64,000 nucleotides of DNA from SIG603 sp963589785 (GCA_963589785.1 CAVAMJ010000005.1:1-64000); one strand, 5' to 3'; numbered from the stretch's first letter, positions 24,849 to 33,189 are shown. The notes: generated by a model not told the origin, from the letters alone. Made by a program: numbers and translations.

Positions 24849-26612
24849 ATGGAAATCGGTGAAGATAAGATTTTAGCACGTCGCCGTAAAGTACTTTTTC
24901 TCAGCATGTCTATCGGACAGCTGTTGCTGTGTGTGTGCGTTTTACTCTTTTGTAATATTAAATATGAAGTCTCCGATGACTTTATAATGGAAATGGTCGC
25001 ATCCGGCGCTTATACAGGAGAGCCGGATGCCCATATTATGTTTTCAAATGTCATTTTGGGCGAGATTCTGACGCTTTTTTACCGCATTAACACAAACATA
25101 AGCTGGTATTTCTTTATGCAAATCTTCTTATGTTTTTGCTCATACATAGCTATATCATATGTGCTTTCACATAGGCTTAGTATGGGTGCGGCGATTTTCT
25201 CGGTTTGTGCGCTCACGGCATTTACGGCTCAGGACTTGTATATATTGCCGCAGTTCACAAAAACAGCGGTAGCCGCATCGATTGGCGGACTTCTCCTGCT
25301 TATTTATGGCGTGTTTTACAAAAGAAAATATTATGTTTGTATTTTCGGAGCAGTTCTTGCGCTTTTCGGAGCACTTGTCAGACAGAAGGCTTTTTACATT
25401 GCCGTGCTATTTGCAGGTGTGATTGTTATCTATGAGAGCATCAGGGTGCTTTGTGTCGAAAAATGGAACATTAAGCAGATAACTTTGGGCGCTTGGGTTC
25501 CTGGGGCAATACTTTTGGCGCTGGTTCTTCTGTGCGGAGAAATTAACAATTTGTCCTACACGAAAAACAGCGATTACAGTTATTACCGTGAGTTTTCGAT
25601 TGTAAGATCGCAGATACTCGACTATTATTTCCCAGGCTACACAGAATGTCCTGAGAAATTCGAGGCAATCGGCGTGAGTGCAAACGACTATGAGATGATT
25701 CTCAATTGGGACTTTGCCGACCCTGAATTTTTTACGGTCGAGAAATTGCAACAGGTTCTCGATATCGTGAGGGAATGTAGAAATAACAGACACTCGACGA
25801 TAATTGATGCCTTGAGGTCAATAAAATACAGACAGCTTCGCTATCCTATAACGCTTTGCTGTATGATTTTAGGCGTGCTTTGCATAATTGCAAACTGGAA
25901 AAAAGCGTGGGCGCCTATTTCGTCTGCTTTAATTGCGGTCATTTTGCTTTCGCATTTTTATTTTGTGAACAGAAATGTTTACCGAGTAGAATTCGGAATA
26001 CTTTACAGTGCCGCTGTGCTTGTCGCCTATTTCTTTGAAGTTAAGTTTTCAAAGAAGCAGATTGATTATGCGCTCTGTGTGGCGGCGGTTGCAGTTGTAG
26101 CTTTCAGAGTGCCGAACTATTTGCCTGACAATAGCTGGTCGGAGATGGACGATGAGCAGTACCGCACAATGGTATATGATACTTACTACTATTCGTGGGA
26201 CTACGGTCATGACAAATACAGCAAGTACATTGAACCAGGTGAGATTAGAAAAAGCTTTTTGAGCGAGCTTAAGGATAATCCCGATAAGCTTTATGTTCTT
26301 GATTTCAGCACTTGTATTCAGACGTTTTACTATGACTTCAGCATTTTTACAAGCAGCAGAAGCGTGTTTCCAAAAAATGCTGTGTTCTTATCAGGCGTTA
26401 CAGAGTATCACCCCAGTGTCTGGAATTATATGCGTAAACTCGGCAATGTTAATCTAATGGACACGCTCCTTGAGGACAACGTCTATTTTGTCGGAAACAA
26501 TTCTCAAGAACTTCTTTTGACATATTATCACGAACACGGAAAGAATAACGTAGAGCTTGAACTGTGCGAACAAATTGATGATTATCAGATCTGGAAGTAC
26601 AGAGTGATTTAA
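24849..26612 (+). CDS. Large polytopic membrane protein, putative GT-C transferase or polymer ligase
   Basis: 587-residue protein with about ten membrane helices and a soluble C-terminal part from about residue 430. The first extracellular loop reads YEVSDDFIMEMVASGAY, with paired aspartates where GT-C enzymes keep a catalytic acid. Similar unnamed proteins are common in clostridial surface-polysaccharide loci, from memory. It is last in the operon that makes and flips the aminosugar and is a good candidate for the transferase that places it on an external acceptor. A terminator follows 17 bases after the stop. Confidence 0.75.
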   Translation: MEIGEDKILARRRKVLFLSMSIGQLLLCVCVLLFCNIKYEVSDDFIMEMVASGAYTGEPDAHIMFSNVILGEILTLFYRINTNISWYFFMQIFLCFCSYIAISYVLSHRLSMGAAIFSVCALTAFTAQDLYILPQFTKTAVAASIGGLLLLIYGVFYKRKYYVCIFGAVLALFGALVRQKAFYIAVLFAGVIVIYESIRVLCVEKWNIKQITLGAWVPGAILLALVLLCGEINNLSYTKNSDYSYYREFSIVRSQILDYYFPGYTECPEKFEAIGVSANDYEMILNWDFADPEFFTVEKLQQVLDIVRECRNNRHSTIIDALRSIKYRQLRYPITLCCMILGVLCIIANWKKAWAPISSALIAVILLSHFYFVNRNVYRVEFGILYSAAVLVAYFFEVKFSKKQIDYALCVAAVAVVAFRVPNYLPDNSWSEMDDEQYRTMVYDTYYYSWDYGHDKYSKYIEPGEIRKSFLSELKDNPDKLYVLDFSTCIQTFYYDFSIFTSSRSVFPKNAVFLSGVTEYHPSVWNYMRKLGNVNLMDTLLEDNVYFVGNNSQELLLTYYHEHGKNNVELELCEQIDDYQIWKYRVI

Positions 26613-26629
26613 TAAATGTGCAACTAAAA

Positions 26630-26663
26630 CGGTCAGAGTCCAAAAGGATTTTGACCGCTTTTG
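26630..26663 (+). terminator. Intrinsic terminator of the surface-sugar operon
   Basis: 12-bp stem CGGTCAGAGTCC (26630-26641) / GGATTTTGACCG (26646-26657) with an AAAA loop and two G-T pairs, followed by CTTTTG. Confidence 0.8.
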
Positions 26664-26700
26664 TATTTGTAAACAAAGAAAGAACTTAAAAGCTATCACA

Positions 26701-26729
26701 TTGACAAATAAAATAATTCGGTTTAGAAT
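26701..26729 (+). promoter_or_regulatory. Promoter of csoR
   Basis: Consensus TTGACA (26701-26706), 17-base spacer, TAGAAT (26724-26729). No copy of the TATACCC operator seen at 27113-27155 is present here. Confidence 0.75.
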
Positions 26730-26767
26730 TATTTAAAATGTACATACACGTACTACGGAGGGGTAAT

Positions 26768-27043
26768 ATGAAGCAATGTATGGATTCTGAAAATCTGCAC
26801 AGAAGACTGAAAAAGATAATCGGTCAGGTGCAGGCGATAGATAAAATGATCGATGAGGATGTTCCTTGCGAGGATATTTTATCTCAGCTTAATGCCGCAA
26901 AATCGGCACTTCACGGCTGTGGTAAGGTAATTCTTGAGGGCCATATTAAGCACTGTGTTCGAGACGGCATTGAACACGGCGACGCAGACAAAACTATCGA
27001 GAATTTCACGAAAGCAGTCGAGCGTTTCGCAAATATGGGATAA
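26768..27043 (+). CDS. csoR: CsoR-family metal-sensing repressor
   Basis: 91-residue all-helical repressor of the CsoR/RcnR family. The Cu(I) ligand triad C34, H59 and C63 has the same spacing as the Mycobacterium tuberculosis C36-H61-C65. Metal binding releases the repressor from GC-centred inverted repeats. Two such repeats lie downstream in the ATPase promoter (27113-27155), so that gene is the target. The frame opens upstream at 26738, but GGAGGGG precedes the ATG at 26768. The gene has its own promoter and terminator and is not visibly autoregulated. Confidence 0.9.
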   Translation: MKQCMDSENLHRRLKKIIGQVQAIDKMIDEDVPCEDILSQLNAAKSALHGCGKVILEGHIKHCVRDGIEHGDADKTIENFTKAVERFANMG

Positions 27044-27062
27044 ATTTCCGAAAATTTACTGA

Positions 27063-27097
27063 AACAGCATTCATTTTTGAGTGCTGTTTTTTTATTT
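27063..27097 (+). terminator. Terminator of csoR
   Basis: 11-bp stem AACAGCATTCA (27063-27073) / TGAGTGCTGTT (27078-27088) with one G-T pair, followed by a long T run. Confidence 0.9.
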
Positions 27098-27103
27098 TAG
27101 CTC

Positions 27104-27132
27104 TTGACAACCTATACCCCTATGGGTATACT
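27104..27132 (+). promoter_or_regulatory. Promoter of the metal ATPase gene
   Basis: Consensus TTGACA (27104-27109), 17-base spacer, TATACT (27127-27132). The first CsoR-type operator occupies the spacer. Confidence 0.9.
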
Positions 27133-27155
27133 GTAACCATACCCCGTAGGGTATA
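27113..27155 (+). promoter_or_regulatory. Two CsoR-type operators
   Basis: Box 1 at 27113-27130 is TATACCCC-TA-TGGGTATA, a near-perfect palindrome between -35 and -10. Box 2 at 27138-27155 is CATACCCC-GT-AGGGTATA at the expected transcription start. Both fit the CsoR operator style of opposed ATACCC half-sites. Repression would block polymerase binding and escape. Confidence 0.85.
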
Positions 27156-27198
27156 AGATAGTTTTCAGTAACTCAAGGCAGAGGGAAAGAAGGTTAAG

Positions 27199-29073
27199 AT
27201 GAAAGAACTGATGAAAAAGCTTGAAGCTTTATTAGAACTTGGCGGACTTAAAAAGGATATTACCTTGCTTGTAATATCCGGAATATCTCTTGTGCTAAGT
27301 TTATTGGGTGTAATTAGACTTCCGTTTGATATTTCTTGGATTGCAATTGTTCTTTGCGGTGTGCCTATTATCCTTGAAGCTGTAATCGGTTTGATAACAG
27401 AGTTTGATATTAAAGCCGATGTACTTGTTTCGCTTGCGCTGATAGCTTCTGTTTGCATTGGTGAAGATTTTGCCGCCGGCGAAGTTGCATTTATTATGCA
27501 AATCGGCGCTTTGCTCGAGGATTTGACTGTAGCAAAAGCGAGGGCGGGCATAGAAAAGCTTGTGAAGCTTACACCGCAAACAGCACGAATTATCAGCGGA
27601 ACAAAGGAAAGTGTAGTTTCCGCCGATAAGGTTAAAAAGGGCGATATTATCAGAGTTCTGCCGGGTGAAAGCGTACCGGTTGACGGAGTGATTATTTCCG
27701 GTCAAACCTCTATAAATCAAGCGGTTATGACAGGTGAATCATTGCCTGTTGATAAAACGGTCGGTGATGAGGTTTCGAGCGGAACGGTAAATCAGTTCGG
27801 CGCATTTGATATGCGAGCTACAAAGGTTGGAGAGGACAGCTCCATTCAGAGAATGATTAAGCTCGTTCAGTCTGCCGATGCCGGTAAGGCGAAAATAGTC
27901 GGTATTGCCGACAGGTGGGCTACGTGGATTGTTGTTATCGCACTTACAGCCGCAGGACTTACTTGGCTAATAAGCGGACAGATTATCAGAGCGGTTACCA
28001 TTCTTGTTGTGTTCTGCCCGTGCGCATTAGTTCTCGCTACACCGACTGCGATTATGGCGGCTATCGGCAATGCAACAAAGCACGGCTTCCTTGTCCGTGA
28101 GGGAGATGCACTCGAGAGACTCTCTAAGGTTAAAACAATAGCTTTCGACAAAACCGGCACGCTAACTTGCGGAAAACTCACCGTGACAGCATACAAAAGC
28201 ATTAGCGATAATTATTCCGATTCCGAGATTTTCTCATTTGCGGCTTCGGCGGAGACTTTGTCCGAGCATCCTATCGGTAAAGCGGTCTTAGCGTCTTACA
28301 AGGAGCAAATGTCGAAGGAAATACTTAACTGCAGTGATTTTAAAATGGCGGTCGGCCGAGGCGTGTCGGCTTCGATTAGCGGTAAAAAAATCCTTGCGGG
28401 CAATGCGGAACTTTTAAGTGAAAACGGTGTAAAAGTAAGTGTAAACAAAGAAATAAACGCATATTATGCCGAGGGGAGCACGGTTATTTTCATAGCTGTT
28501 GACGGAGATTTTTGCGGTTATATCGTACTTTCGGACGTTTTGAGAGAAGAGAGCACAAGCATGATATCTAAGCTAAAAGCACTCGATGTAACTCCTGTTT
28601 TGCTCACGGGCGACAACAAAAATGCCGCAAAAAGTATTGCTGACAGACTGAATATCCAAGAGTACCGTGCTGAATGTCTGCCTGAAGACAAGATGAACTA
28701 TATCGAAGACAGCGAGAAGAAAAACAAGCCCGTCTGCATGATAGGTGACGGAATTAACGATGCGCCCGCACTGAAGCGTGCGACAGTCGGAATTGCAATG
28801 GGCGGCATAGGAAGTGACATTGCCGTCGATGCGGCTGATATAGCGCTTGTTGACGATGAGGTAAAGGAGCTTCCGCACCTTGTTGCTTTATCAAAGCGAA
28901 TGATGACGACAATCAAGCTTAATATGACATTTTCTATGTGCTTAAATTTTATCGCAATCACATTGGCAATTATCGGCACATTAAATCCCGTTGTCGGCGC
29001 ACTGGTGCACAATGCGGGTTCGGTGCTCGTAATTATAAATTCATCACTGCTTTTAAAATGGAGGAAAAGATAA
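27199..29073 (+). CDS. P1B-type heavy-metal-translocating ATPase, probably copper
   Basis: 624-residue P-type ATPase with no N-terminal metal-binding HMA domain. Visible motifs are the actuator MTGES, the transmembrane metal site C273-P-C275 in VVFCPCALVLATP, phosphorylation site D317 in DKTGTLT, the SEHP motif of the nucleotide domain and the hinge GDGINDAP. It should pump metal out of the cytosol. The CsoR operators argue for Cu(I). However, the last helix has HNAGSVLVIINS, closer in my reading to Zn/Cd-type pumps than to standard CopA, so the metal is not certain. The stop codon overlaps a small membrane-protein gene. Confidence 0.88.
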   Translation: MKELMKKLEALLELGGLKKDITLLVISGISLVLSLLGVIRLPFDISWIAIVLCGVPIILEAVIGLITEFDIKADVLVSLALIASVCIGEDFAAGEVAFIMQIGALLEDLTVAKARAGIEKLVKLTPQTARIISGTKESVVSADKVKKGDIIRVLPGESVPVDGVIISGQTSINQAVMTGESLPVDKTVGDEVSSGTVNQFGAFDMRATKVGEDSSIQRMIKLVQSADAGKAKIVGIADRWATWIVVIALTAAGLTWLISGQIIRAVTILVVFCPCALVLATPTAIMAAIGNATKHGFLVREGDALERLSKVKTIAFDKTGTLTCGKLTVTAYKSISDNYSDSEIFSFAASAETLSEHPIGKAVLASYKEQMSKEILNCSDFKMAVGRGVSASISGKKILAGNAELLSENGVKVSVNKEINAYYAEGSTVIFIAVDGDFCGYIVLSDVLREESTSMISKLKALDVTPVLLTGDNKNAAKSIADRLNIQEYRAECLPEDKMNYIEDSEKKNKPVCMIGDGINDAPALKRATVGIAMGGIGSDIAVDAADIALVDDEVKELPHLVALSKRMMTTIKLNMTFSMCLNFIAITLAIIGTLNPVVGALVHNAGSVLVIINSSLLLKWRKR

Positions 29074-29240
29074 TGACATTTAAAATAATAGGATTAATAA
29101 TAGGAATTTTAGTTCTTATCGCCGGAATTTATTATCTCGTGAAAGAAAAGGACGATCCCGAGTCTAAGAAAATTTACTCGATAATTAGCGTGATAGGAGC
29201 GTTGGTTTCTGCCGTTTGCGTGTTAATGCTTATATTCTAA
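29073..29240 (+). CDS. Small two-helix membrane protein
   Basis: 55-residue protein made of two hydrophobic helices (about residues 4-23 and 37-55) joined by a charged loop, KEKDDPESKK. Its ATG overlaps the ATPase stop codon (TAATG), and GGAGGAAAAG in the end of that gene serves as ribosome site, so it is translationally coupled to the pump. It may be a regulatory or stabilising peptide of the ATPase, like other small pump-associated proteins, but I recognise no family. A bidirectional terminator follows. Confidence 0.7.
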   Translation: MTFKIIGLIIGILVLIAGIYYLVKEKDDPESKKIYSIISVIGALVSAVCVLMLIF

Positions 29241-29252
29241 AATCCATATATA

Positions 29253-29289
29253 AAAAAGGAACTGTCATGTTTTTTGACAGTTCCTTTTT
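29253..29289. terminator. Bidirectional terminator
   Basis: 15-bp stem 29253-29267 / 29275-29289 (AAAAAGGAACTGTCA / TGACAGTTCCTTTTT). It has A and T tracts on both sides and serves the ATPase unit and the converging histidine kinase gene. Confidence 0.9.
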
Positions 29290-29291
29290 AT

Positions 29292-30440
29292 TTAGGCGGA
29301 AAAGCTTACTTCAAATACCGTTCCGCCGTTCTCGTTATCTTTTGCGCTTATGTTTCCGCCGTGGACTCTAACTATTTCTTTAACAAGTGAGAGCCCAAGA
29401 CCGACACCGCCCAAGGCACGGCTTCTCGATTTATCGACACGGAAGAAAGGCTCGAAGATTCTTTCCTTCATATCATCGGGAATACCGTTTCCGTTGTCGG
29501 CAATGCGGATATAAATTTTGCCGCCGTTTTCTTTTGCGGATACCGTGACATATCCGCCGGGGTGGTTATATTTAATCGCATTCTCCGTTAGATTATATAC
29601 CATACGGTAAATAAGAATGTCGCTTCCCGTCATAGAGATACATTCGCAATCGTTATTTAGTGTGATGTTTTTCTCTTCTGCGAGTGGGTCAAGGTCTGCT
29701 GTAACCTCCTCAATTAATGCATCAAGCTCGATTGTTTCGCTTCGTGCAACCGTTTGAAGCTCACTCATATCAAGCAAGGTTTTCACGGTTTTGCTAAGCT
29801 GTTCGCATTGCTCGCTCATTTTTAGTACAGCTTGAGAATCGTCCTCGGAGAGCTTTTCGGAGTTTAATAAATCAAGCTGAAGCCTCATCACAGCAAGAGG
29901 CGTTTTGAGCTCATGCGCGGCATTTGCGGTGAATTGCTTTTGAACTTCAAATGCTTCAGAGAGTCTATTGAGCATTTCGTTATATGCGGCGCTCAAACGG
30001 TTAAGTTCTATTATGTTGCTGTTTTCAAGCTGAGATTTAGAGAGGTTTTGAGCAGTAACCTTTTCGATTTTCTCGGTGAAATCATTGAGCGGCTTTAAAG
30101 CATGACCGCTTATAAAATAGGTGAGTATGCCGCCCAAAACAGCGGCAAGAGTCGAGAACAAAAAGCTTTGCTTTTTGTAATCTGTCTTATTGTTAAAGAC
30201 ACGAACCGAGAAATTTGCCGCAAACTCATCCCAGTCGTCATCGGGGATAGTGATTAATATATTATCTTGATTTTCGCCGTCAGAACTGACGGTTTCCCCT
30301 TGAGAATTTACCGCTTCCTGTAAAGAGTCGATGTAATAAACCCCGTTGCTGTAAACATATAGCGTGATAGCCGAACTGATTGTAGCAATTAGCAAGGTGG
30401 TGATGAGCGTCAGTCGCCACTGAAGTGATATGCTTTTCAT
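29292..30440 (-). CDS. Sensor histidine kinase
   Basis: 382-residue membrane kinase. Helix 1 is at about residues 9-31 and helix 2 at about 92-111, and they enclose a short extracellular sensor of about 60 acidic residues. A HAMP-like linker follows, then the HisKA domain with phospho-acceptor H176 in AAHELKTPL. The HATPase domain has the N box NLTENAIKYN, DNGNGIP and GGVGLGLSLV. It phosphorylates the OmpR-type regulator whose gene overlaps it by four bases. The divergent neighbour is a CXXC/Fe-S/thioredoxin module, so the stimulus may be redox or envelope stress, but this is only context. Confidence 0.93.
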   Translation of the reverse strand: MKSISLQWRLTLITTLLIATISSAITLYVYSNGVYYIDSLQEAVNSQGETVSSDGENQDNILITIPDDDWDEFAANFSVRVFNNKTDYKKQSFLFSTLAAVLGGILTYFISGHALKPLNDFTEKIEKVTAQNLSKSQLENSNIIELNRLSAAYNEMLNRLSEAFEVQKQFTANAAHELKTPLAVMRLQLDLLNSEKLSEDDSQAVLKMSEQCEQLSKTVKTLLDMSELQTVARSETIELDALIEEVTADLDPLAEEKNITLNNDCECISMTGSDILIYRMVYNLTENAIKYNHPGGYVTVSAKENGGKIYIRIADNGNGIPDDMKERIFEPFFRVDKSRSRALGGVGLGLSLVKEIVRVHGGNISAKDNENGGTVFEVSFSA

Positions 30441-31114
30441 AGGCTTTCCTCCCTTAATTTGTAGCCCTCACCGATTTTGTTTACAATGGGGTCAAAACCA
30501 AGTGCCGCTTTGAGTTTTTTTCTAAGTGACGACATATGCACACGGATAGAGCCGCTGAAGGAGTCTGCGTTCGCATCCCAGACATGCTCGATTAATTCTT
30601 CTTGACTTATCGGTCTGCCACGATTGAGAAGCAAATATTCGAGAATACCGTTTTCTTTTCTTGTGAGTGAAACTTTTTCGCCGCCTACGCTTGCCTCACG
30701 CTTTTTGGTATCGAATGTAAGTTTATCGAAACTTAATAAAACATCATTTTGCACGAATTTTCTTCTCGTGAGACTTCTTATGCGTGCTTCGAGTTCTTCA
30801 AGGTGAAACGGCTTTTCCATGTAGTCGTTTGCGCCTGCATCAAGTCCCTCGACCTTGTCTGCAATCTGACTTCTTGCGGAAAGAATGAGCACCTTGGTTT
30901 CGTCATTGCTTTTGCGAAGCTCTTTTAAAATATCCATACCGTCCATATGCGGCAAATTTAAATCCAAAACGATTAGATCATAGTTTTCTGATAAAGCAAA
31001 ATCGAGTGCTTCGCTGCCGTCATAGCAAGTGTCGACCTCATAACCTGAATTATAAAGGCTCTTGGCAACGGTATCGCAAAGCTCTTTTTCGTCCTCGACA
31101 ATTAATAATCTCAT
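30437..31114 (-). CDS. OmpR/PhoB-family response regulator
   Basis: 225-residue response regulator. The receiver domain (residues about 1-120) has the acidic pocket IVEDE, phospho-acceptor D51 in LIVLDLNLPHMDG, and the conserved Lys in DYMEKPF. The winged-helix DNA-binding domain follows (about 130-222) with SLTRKENGILEYLLLN and the GRPISQEELIEHVW recognition region. Its end overlaps the kinase gene by four bases (ATGA), a tight operon. A good promoter lies at 31152-31180. Likely targets are this operon and perhaps the divergent redox module. Confidence 0.95.
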   Translation of the reverse strand: MRLLIVEDEKELCDTVAKSLYNSGYEVDTCYDGSEALDFALSENYDLIVLDLNLPHMDGMDILKELRKSNDETKVLILSARSQIADKVEGLDAGANDYMEKPFHLEELEARIRSLTRRKFVQNDVLLSFDKLTFDTKKREASVGGEKVSLTRKENGILEYLLLNRGRPISQEELIEHVWDANADSFSGSIRVHMSSLRKKLKAALGFDPIVNKIGEGYKLREESL

Positions 31115-31151
31115 TTTTCTTCTCCGTCTTAACAGGAATTTTACATCTCAC

Positions 31152-31180
31152 ATTGTATAATACACTTGTCGTTAGGTCAA
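31152..31180 (-). promoter_or_regulatory. Promoter of the two-component operon
   Basis: On the minus strand: TTGACC (31180-31175), 17-base spacer, TACAAT (31157-31152), about 40 bases ahead of the regulator start. Confidence 0.7.
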
Positions 31181-31204
31181 GAAACCAATATTGAGAAAGG
31201 AAAA

Positions 31205-31348
31205 ATGTTGAAAAAGAAAAGAAATATTCAGTTTATGATTTTGGCTGTCGGAATAGGAATGATAGCCTACGGTGCATTCAGAGGAGAAGTGAACACCGTG
31301 CTTGCCAAGGCGATAAAACTTTGTATGGAGTGTGTCGGAATTGGATAA
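31205..31348 (+). CDS. CD1871A-type CXXC small membrane protein
   Basis: 47-residue protein with one membrane helix (about residues 9-23) and a C-terminal AIKLCMECVGIG. The C-x-x-C matches the small clostridial CD1871A-type CXXC proteins that accompany an Fe-S membrane protein and a TlpA-like thioredoxin, exactly as here. A redox or metal-relay role is plausible but unproven. GAAAGG precedes the ATG at 31205. An in-frame upstream opening at 31166 lacks a ribosome site. It overlaps the start of the next gene by eight bases, so the two are coupled. Confidence 0.8.
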   Translation: MLKKKRNIQFMILAVGIGMIAYGAFRGEVNTVLAKAIKLCMECVGIG

Positions 31349-32240
31349 AAAGAAAAATATAATATCAATCGGGCTTGCCAAGTTTCGCTTGCTTATTCAG
31401 GCGGTGGCAACACTTCTTACAAATATTCATTTGCCGAACTTCCTAAAGGGAAGGATTTACCAAGGAAAAGGGAAGTCGGTATGTGTCCCGGGGCTCAACT
31501 GTTATTCGTGCCCGGCGGCAAGTGCATCGTGTCCGATAGGAGCGTTTCAATCGGTTGTCGGTTCGTCTAAATTTAAATTTTCATATTATATAACGGGATT
31601 TTTTATCTTGTTAGGCGTAACGCTTGGCAGATTTATATGCGGATTTTTGTGCCCGTTTGGCTTAGTTCAGGATTTACTTCACAAAATTCCATTCAAAAAG
31701 CTGTCAACGAAAAAGCTGAAGCCGCTTCGTTATCTTAAATATGTGATTTTGCTCGTGTTTGTTATTTTACTTCCGATGCTAGTCACTAATTCGATAGGAA
31801 TGGGCGATCCGTTCTTCTGCAAATATATTTGCCCGCAAGGAGTTTTGGAGGGGGCAATTCCGCTTTCACTTGCAAATTCCGGTATTCGTTCGGCTCTGGG
31901 CGGATTATTTACATTTAAAAGCGCAATTCTTGCGACGGTCGTAGTGCTAAGCTTGCTTTTCTACCGTCCGTTCTGCAAGTGGATATGTCCCCTCGGTGCG
32001 ATATATTCGTTGTTCAATAAAATATCATTCCTTGAAATCAAGGTTGATAAAGATAATTGTGTCGGCTGTAACAGCTGTGTCAAAGCGTGTAAAATGGATG
32101 TCAATGTGCTTGAAGCACCTAACCACCCCGAATGCATCCGTTGCGGAGCATGCATGAAGGCTTGTCCGAAGGATGTAATCGGTTACCGTTTCTTAGGAAA
32201 GGAAATCAGTAAAGCTGATTCAAAAGATAAAACAATTTAA
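31341..32240 (+). CDS. NapH/CcoG-like 4Fe-4S membrane protein
   Basis: 299-residue membrane protein with about five helices, two cytosolic cysteine loops (FLCPFGLVQD and WICPLGAIYS) and a C-terminal ferredoxin domain with two 4Fe-4S motifs (CVGCNSCVKACK and CIRCGACMKACP). It also has the early CYSCPAASASCP. Such proteins move electrons from cytosolic donors across the membrane. With the CXXC peptide upstream and the thioredoxin lipoprotein downstream, it probably reduces an extracytoplasmic thiol partner. The TTG at 31341 is ten bases after GGAG and was preferred over GTG at 31332, which is only one base from it. Confidence 0.87.
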   Translation: MDKKKNIISIGLAKFRLLIQAVATLLTNIHLPNFLKGRIYQGKGKSVCVPGLNCYSCPAASASCPIGAFQSVVGSSKFKFSYYITGFFILLGVTLGRFICGFLCPFGLVQDLLHKIPFKKLSTKKLKPLRYLKYVILLVFVILLPMLVTNSIGMGDPFFCKYICPQGVLEGAIPLSLANSGIRSALGGLFTFKSAILATVVVLSLLFYRPFCKWICPLGAIYSLFNKISFLEIKVDKDNCVGCNSCVKACKMDVNVLEAPNHPECIRCGACMKACPKDVIGYRFLGKEISKADSKDKTI

Positions 32241-32259
32241 TTAAAAAAGGAGATTAAAA

Positions 32260-33189
32260 ATGAAAAACAATTCTAAAACAAAAAAGATACTTGCAATCGT
32301 GCTTGCGGTTTTAATGGCGGCTTCAATTACAGCTTGCTCATCATCAAGCACATCAGAAGAAAGCTCTAAGACAGAAAGCTCAGCCGTGTCGGCTACAAGC
32401 GAAACAGCTTCAGACACACTCTCAAATGACGAGATTAACAACCAAATCAACGACCTTTATCAGCAGGAAAACAAAATTTTCTCTGACCACAAGGACACAT
32501 GGGATAAGGGATTTGAAGCATTGGTAAACAGCACAGCGGATTATAACGGCAATTACGCAGATTATCTTTCTGAGTCGATAAACGCTAGTAAGGACAGCTT
32601 CACAGAAGATGAACTTAAAATTCTAAACGAGGATATTGAGAAAATCCGAGAATTTGAAAATCAAATTATAGCACTTCAGGCTCAGCTTGATGAAAGCGAA
32701 GAATCAAGCACATCGGATAGTTCGGCATCATTAAAGGACATTTCGGGAAAAGACTTTGACGGAAATGATTTTGACGGCTCTATTTTCTCGAACAACGCCG
32801 TAACAGTAGTCAATTTCTGGTTCACAGGCTGCAAGCCGTGCGTAGCAGAGCTTTCAAAGCTTAATGAACTCAACGAAACCTTAAAGGATATGGGCGGCGA
32901 GGTCGTCGGAATTAATACTGACACAAGCAATTACTATGAGACAGCTATAGAGGAAGCAAAGACTGTACTCGAAAGCCAGGGCGCAACTTACCGTAACCTT
33001 TCTGTGAATTCAAGTTCAAAAGCTGGAGAATATATGTCAACTATCATGGCATTCCCGACAACAGTTCTTGTTGACAGAAACGGCAACATTGTCGGCGAAC
33101 CGCTACTCGGCGGTATTGACGACGAAGAGAATTACAACAGCCTCATGGAGCAGATAAAAACTGTCATCGCCGCAGACAGCGCAAATTAA
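32260..33189 (+). CDS. TlpA/ResA-like thioredoxin lipoprotein
   Basis: 309-residue secreted lipoprotein. Residues 1-25 form a lipoprotein signal with lipobox ITAC, so C26 is the lipidated residue. A Ser/Glu-rich linker and a helical part (about 60-150) precede a thioredoxin-fold domain (about 160-305). Its active site is G-C191-K-P-C194 in WFTGCKPC, and the cis-proline is in AFPTT. It should reduce or isomerise thiols outside the membrane, fed by the Fe-S membrane protein encoded just upstream. A clear terminator follows, closing the three-gene unit. Confidence 0.92.
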   Translation: MKNNSKTKKILAIVLAVLMAASITACSSSSTSEESSKTESSAVSATSETASDTLSNDEINNQINDLYQQENKIFSDHKDTWDKGFEALVNSTADYNGNYADYLSESINASKDSFTEDELKILNEDIEKIREFENQIIALQAQLDESEESSTSDSSASLKDISGKDFDGNDFDGSIFSNNAVTVVNFWFTGCKPCVAELSKLNELNETLKDMGGEVVGINTDTSNYYETAIEEAKTVLESQGATYRNLSVNSSSKAGEYMSTIMAFPTTVLVDRNGNIVGEPLLGGIDDEENYNSLMEQIKTVIAADSAN

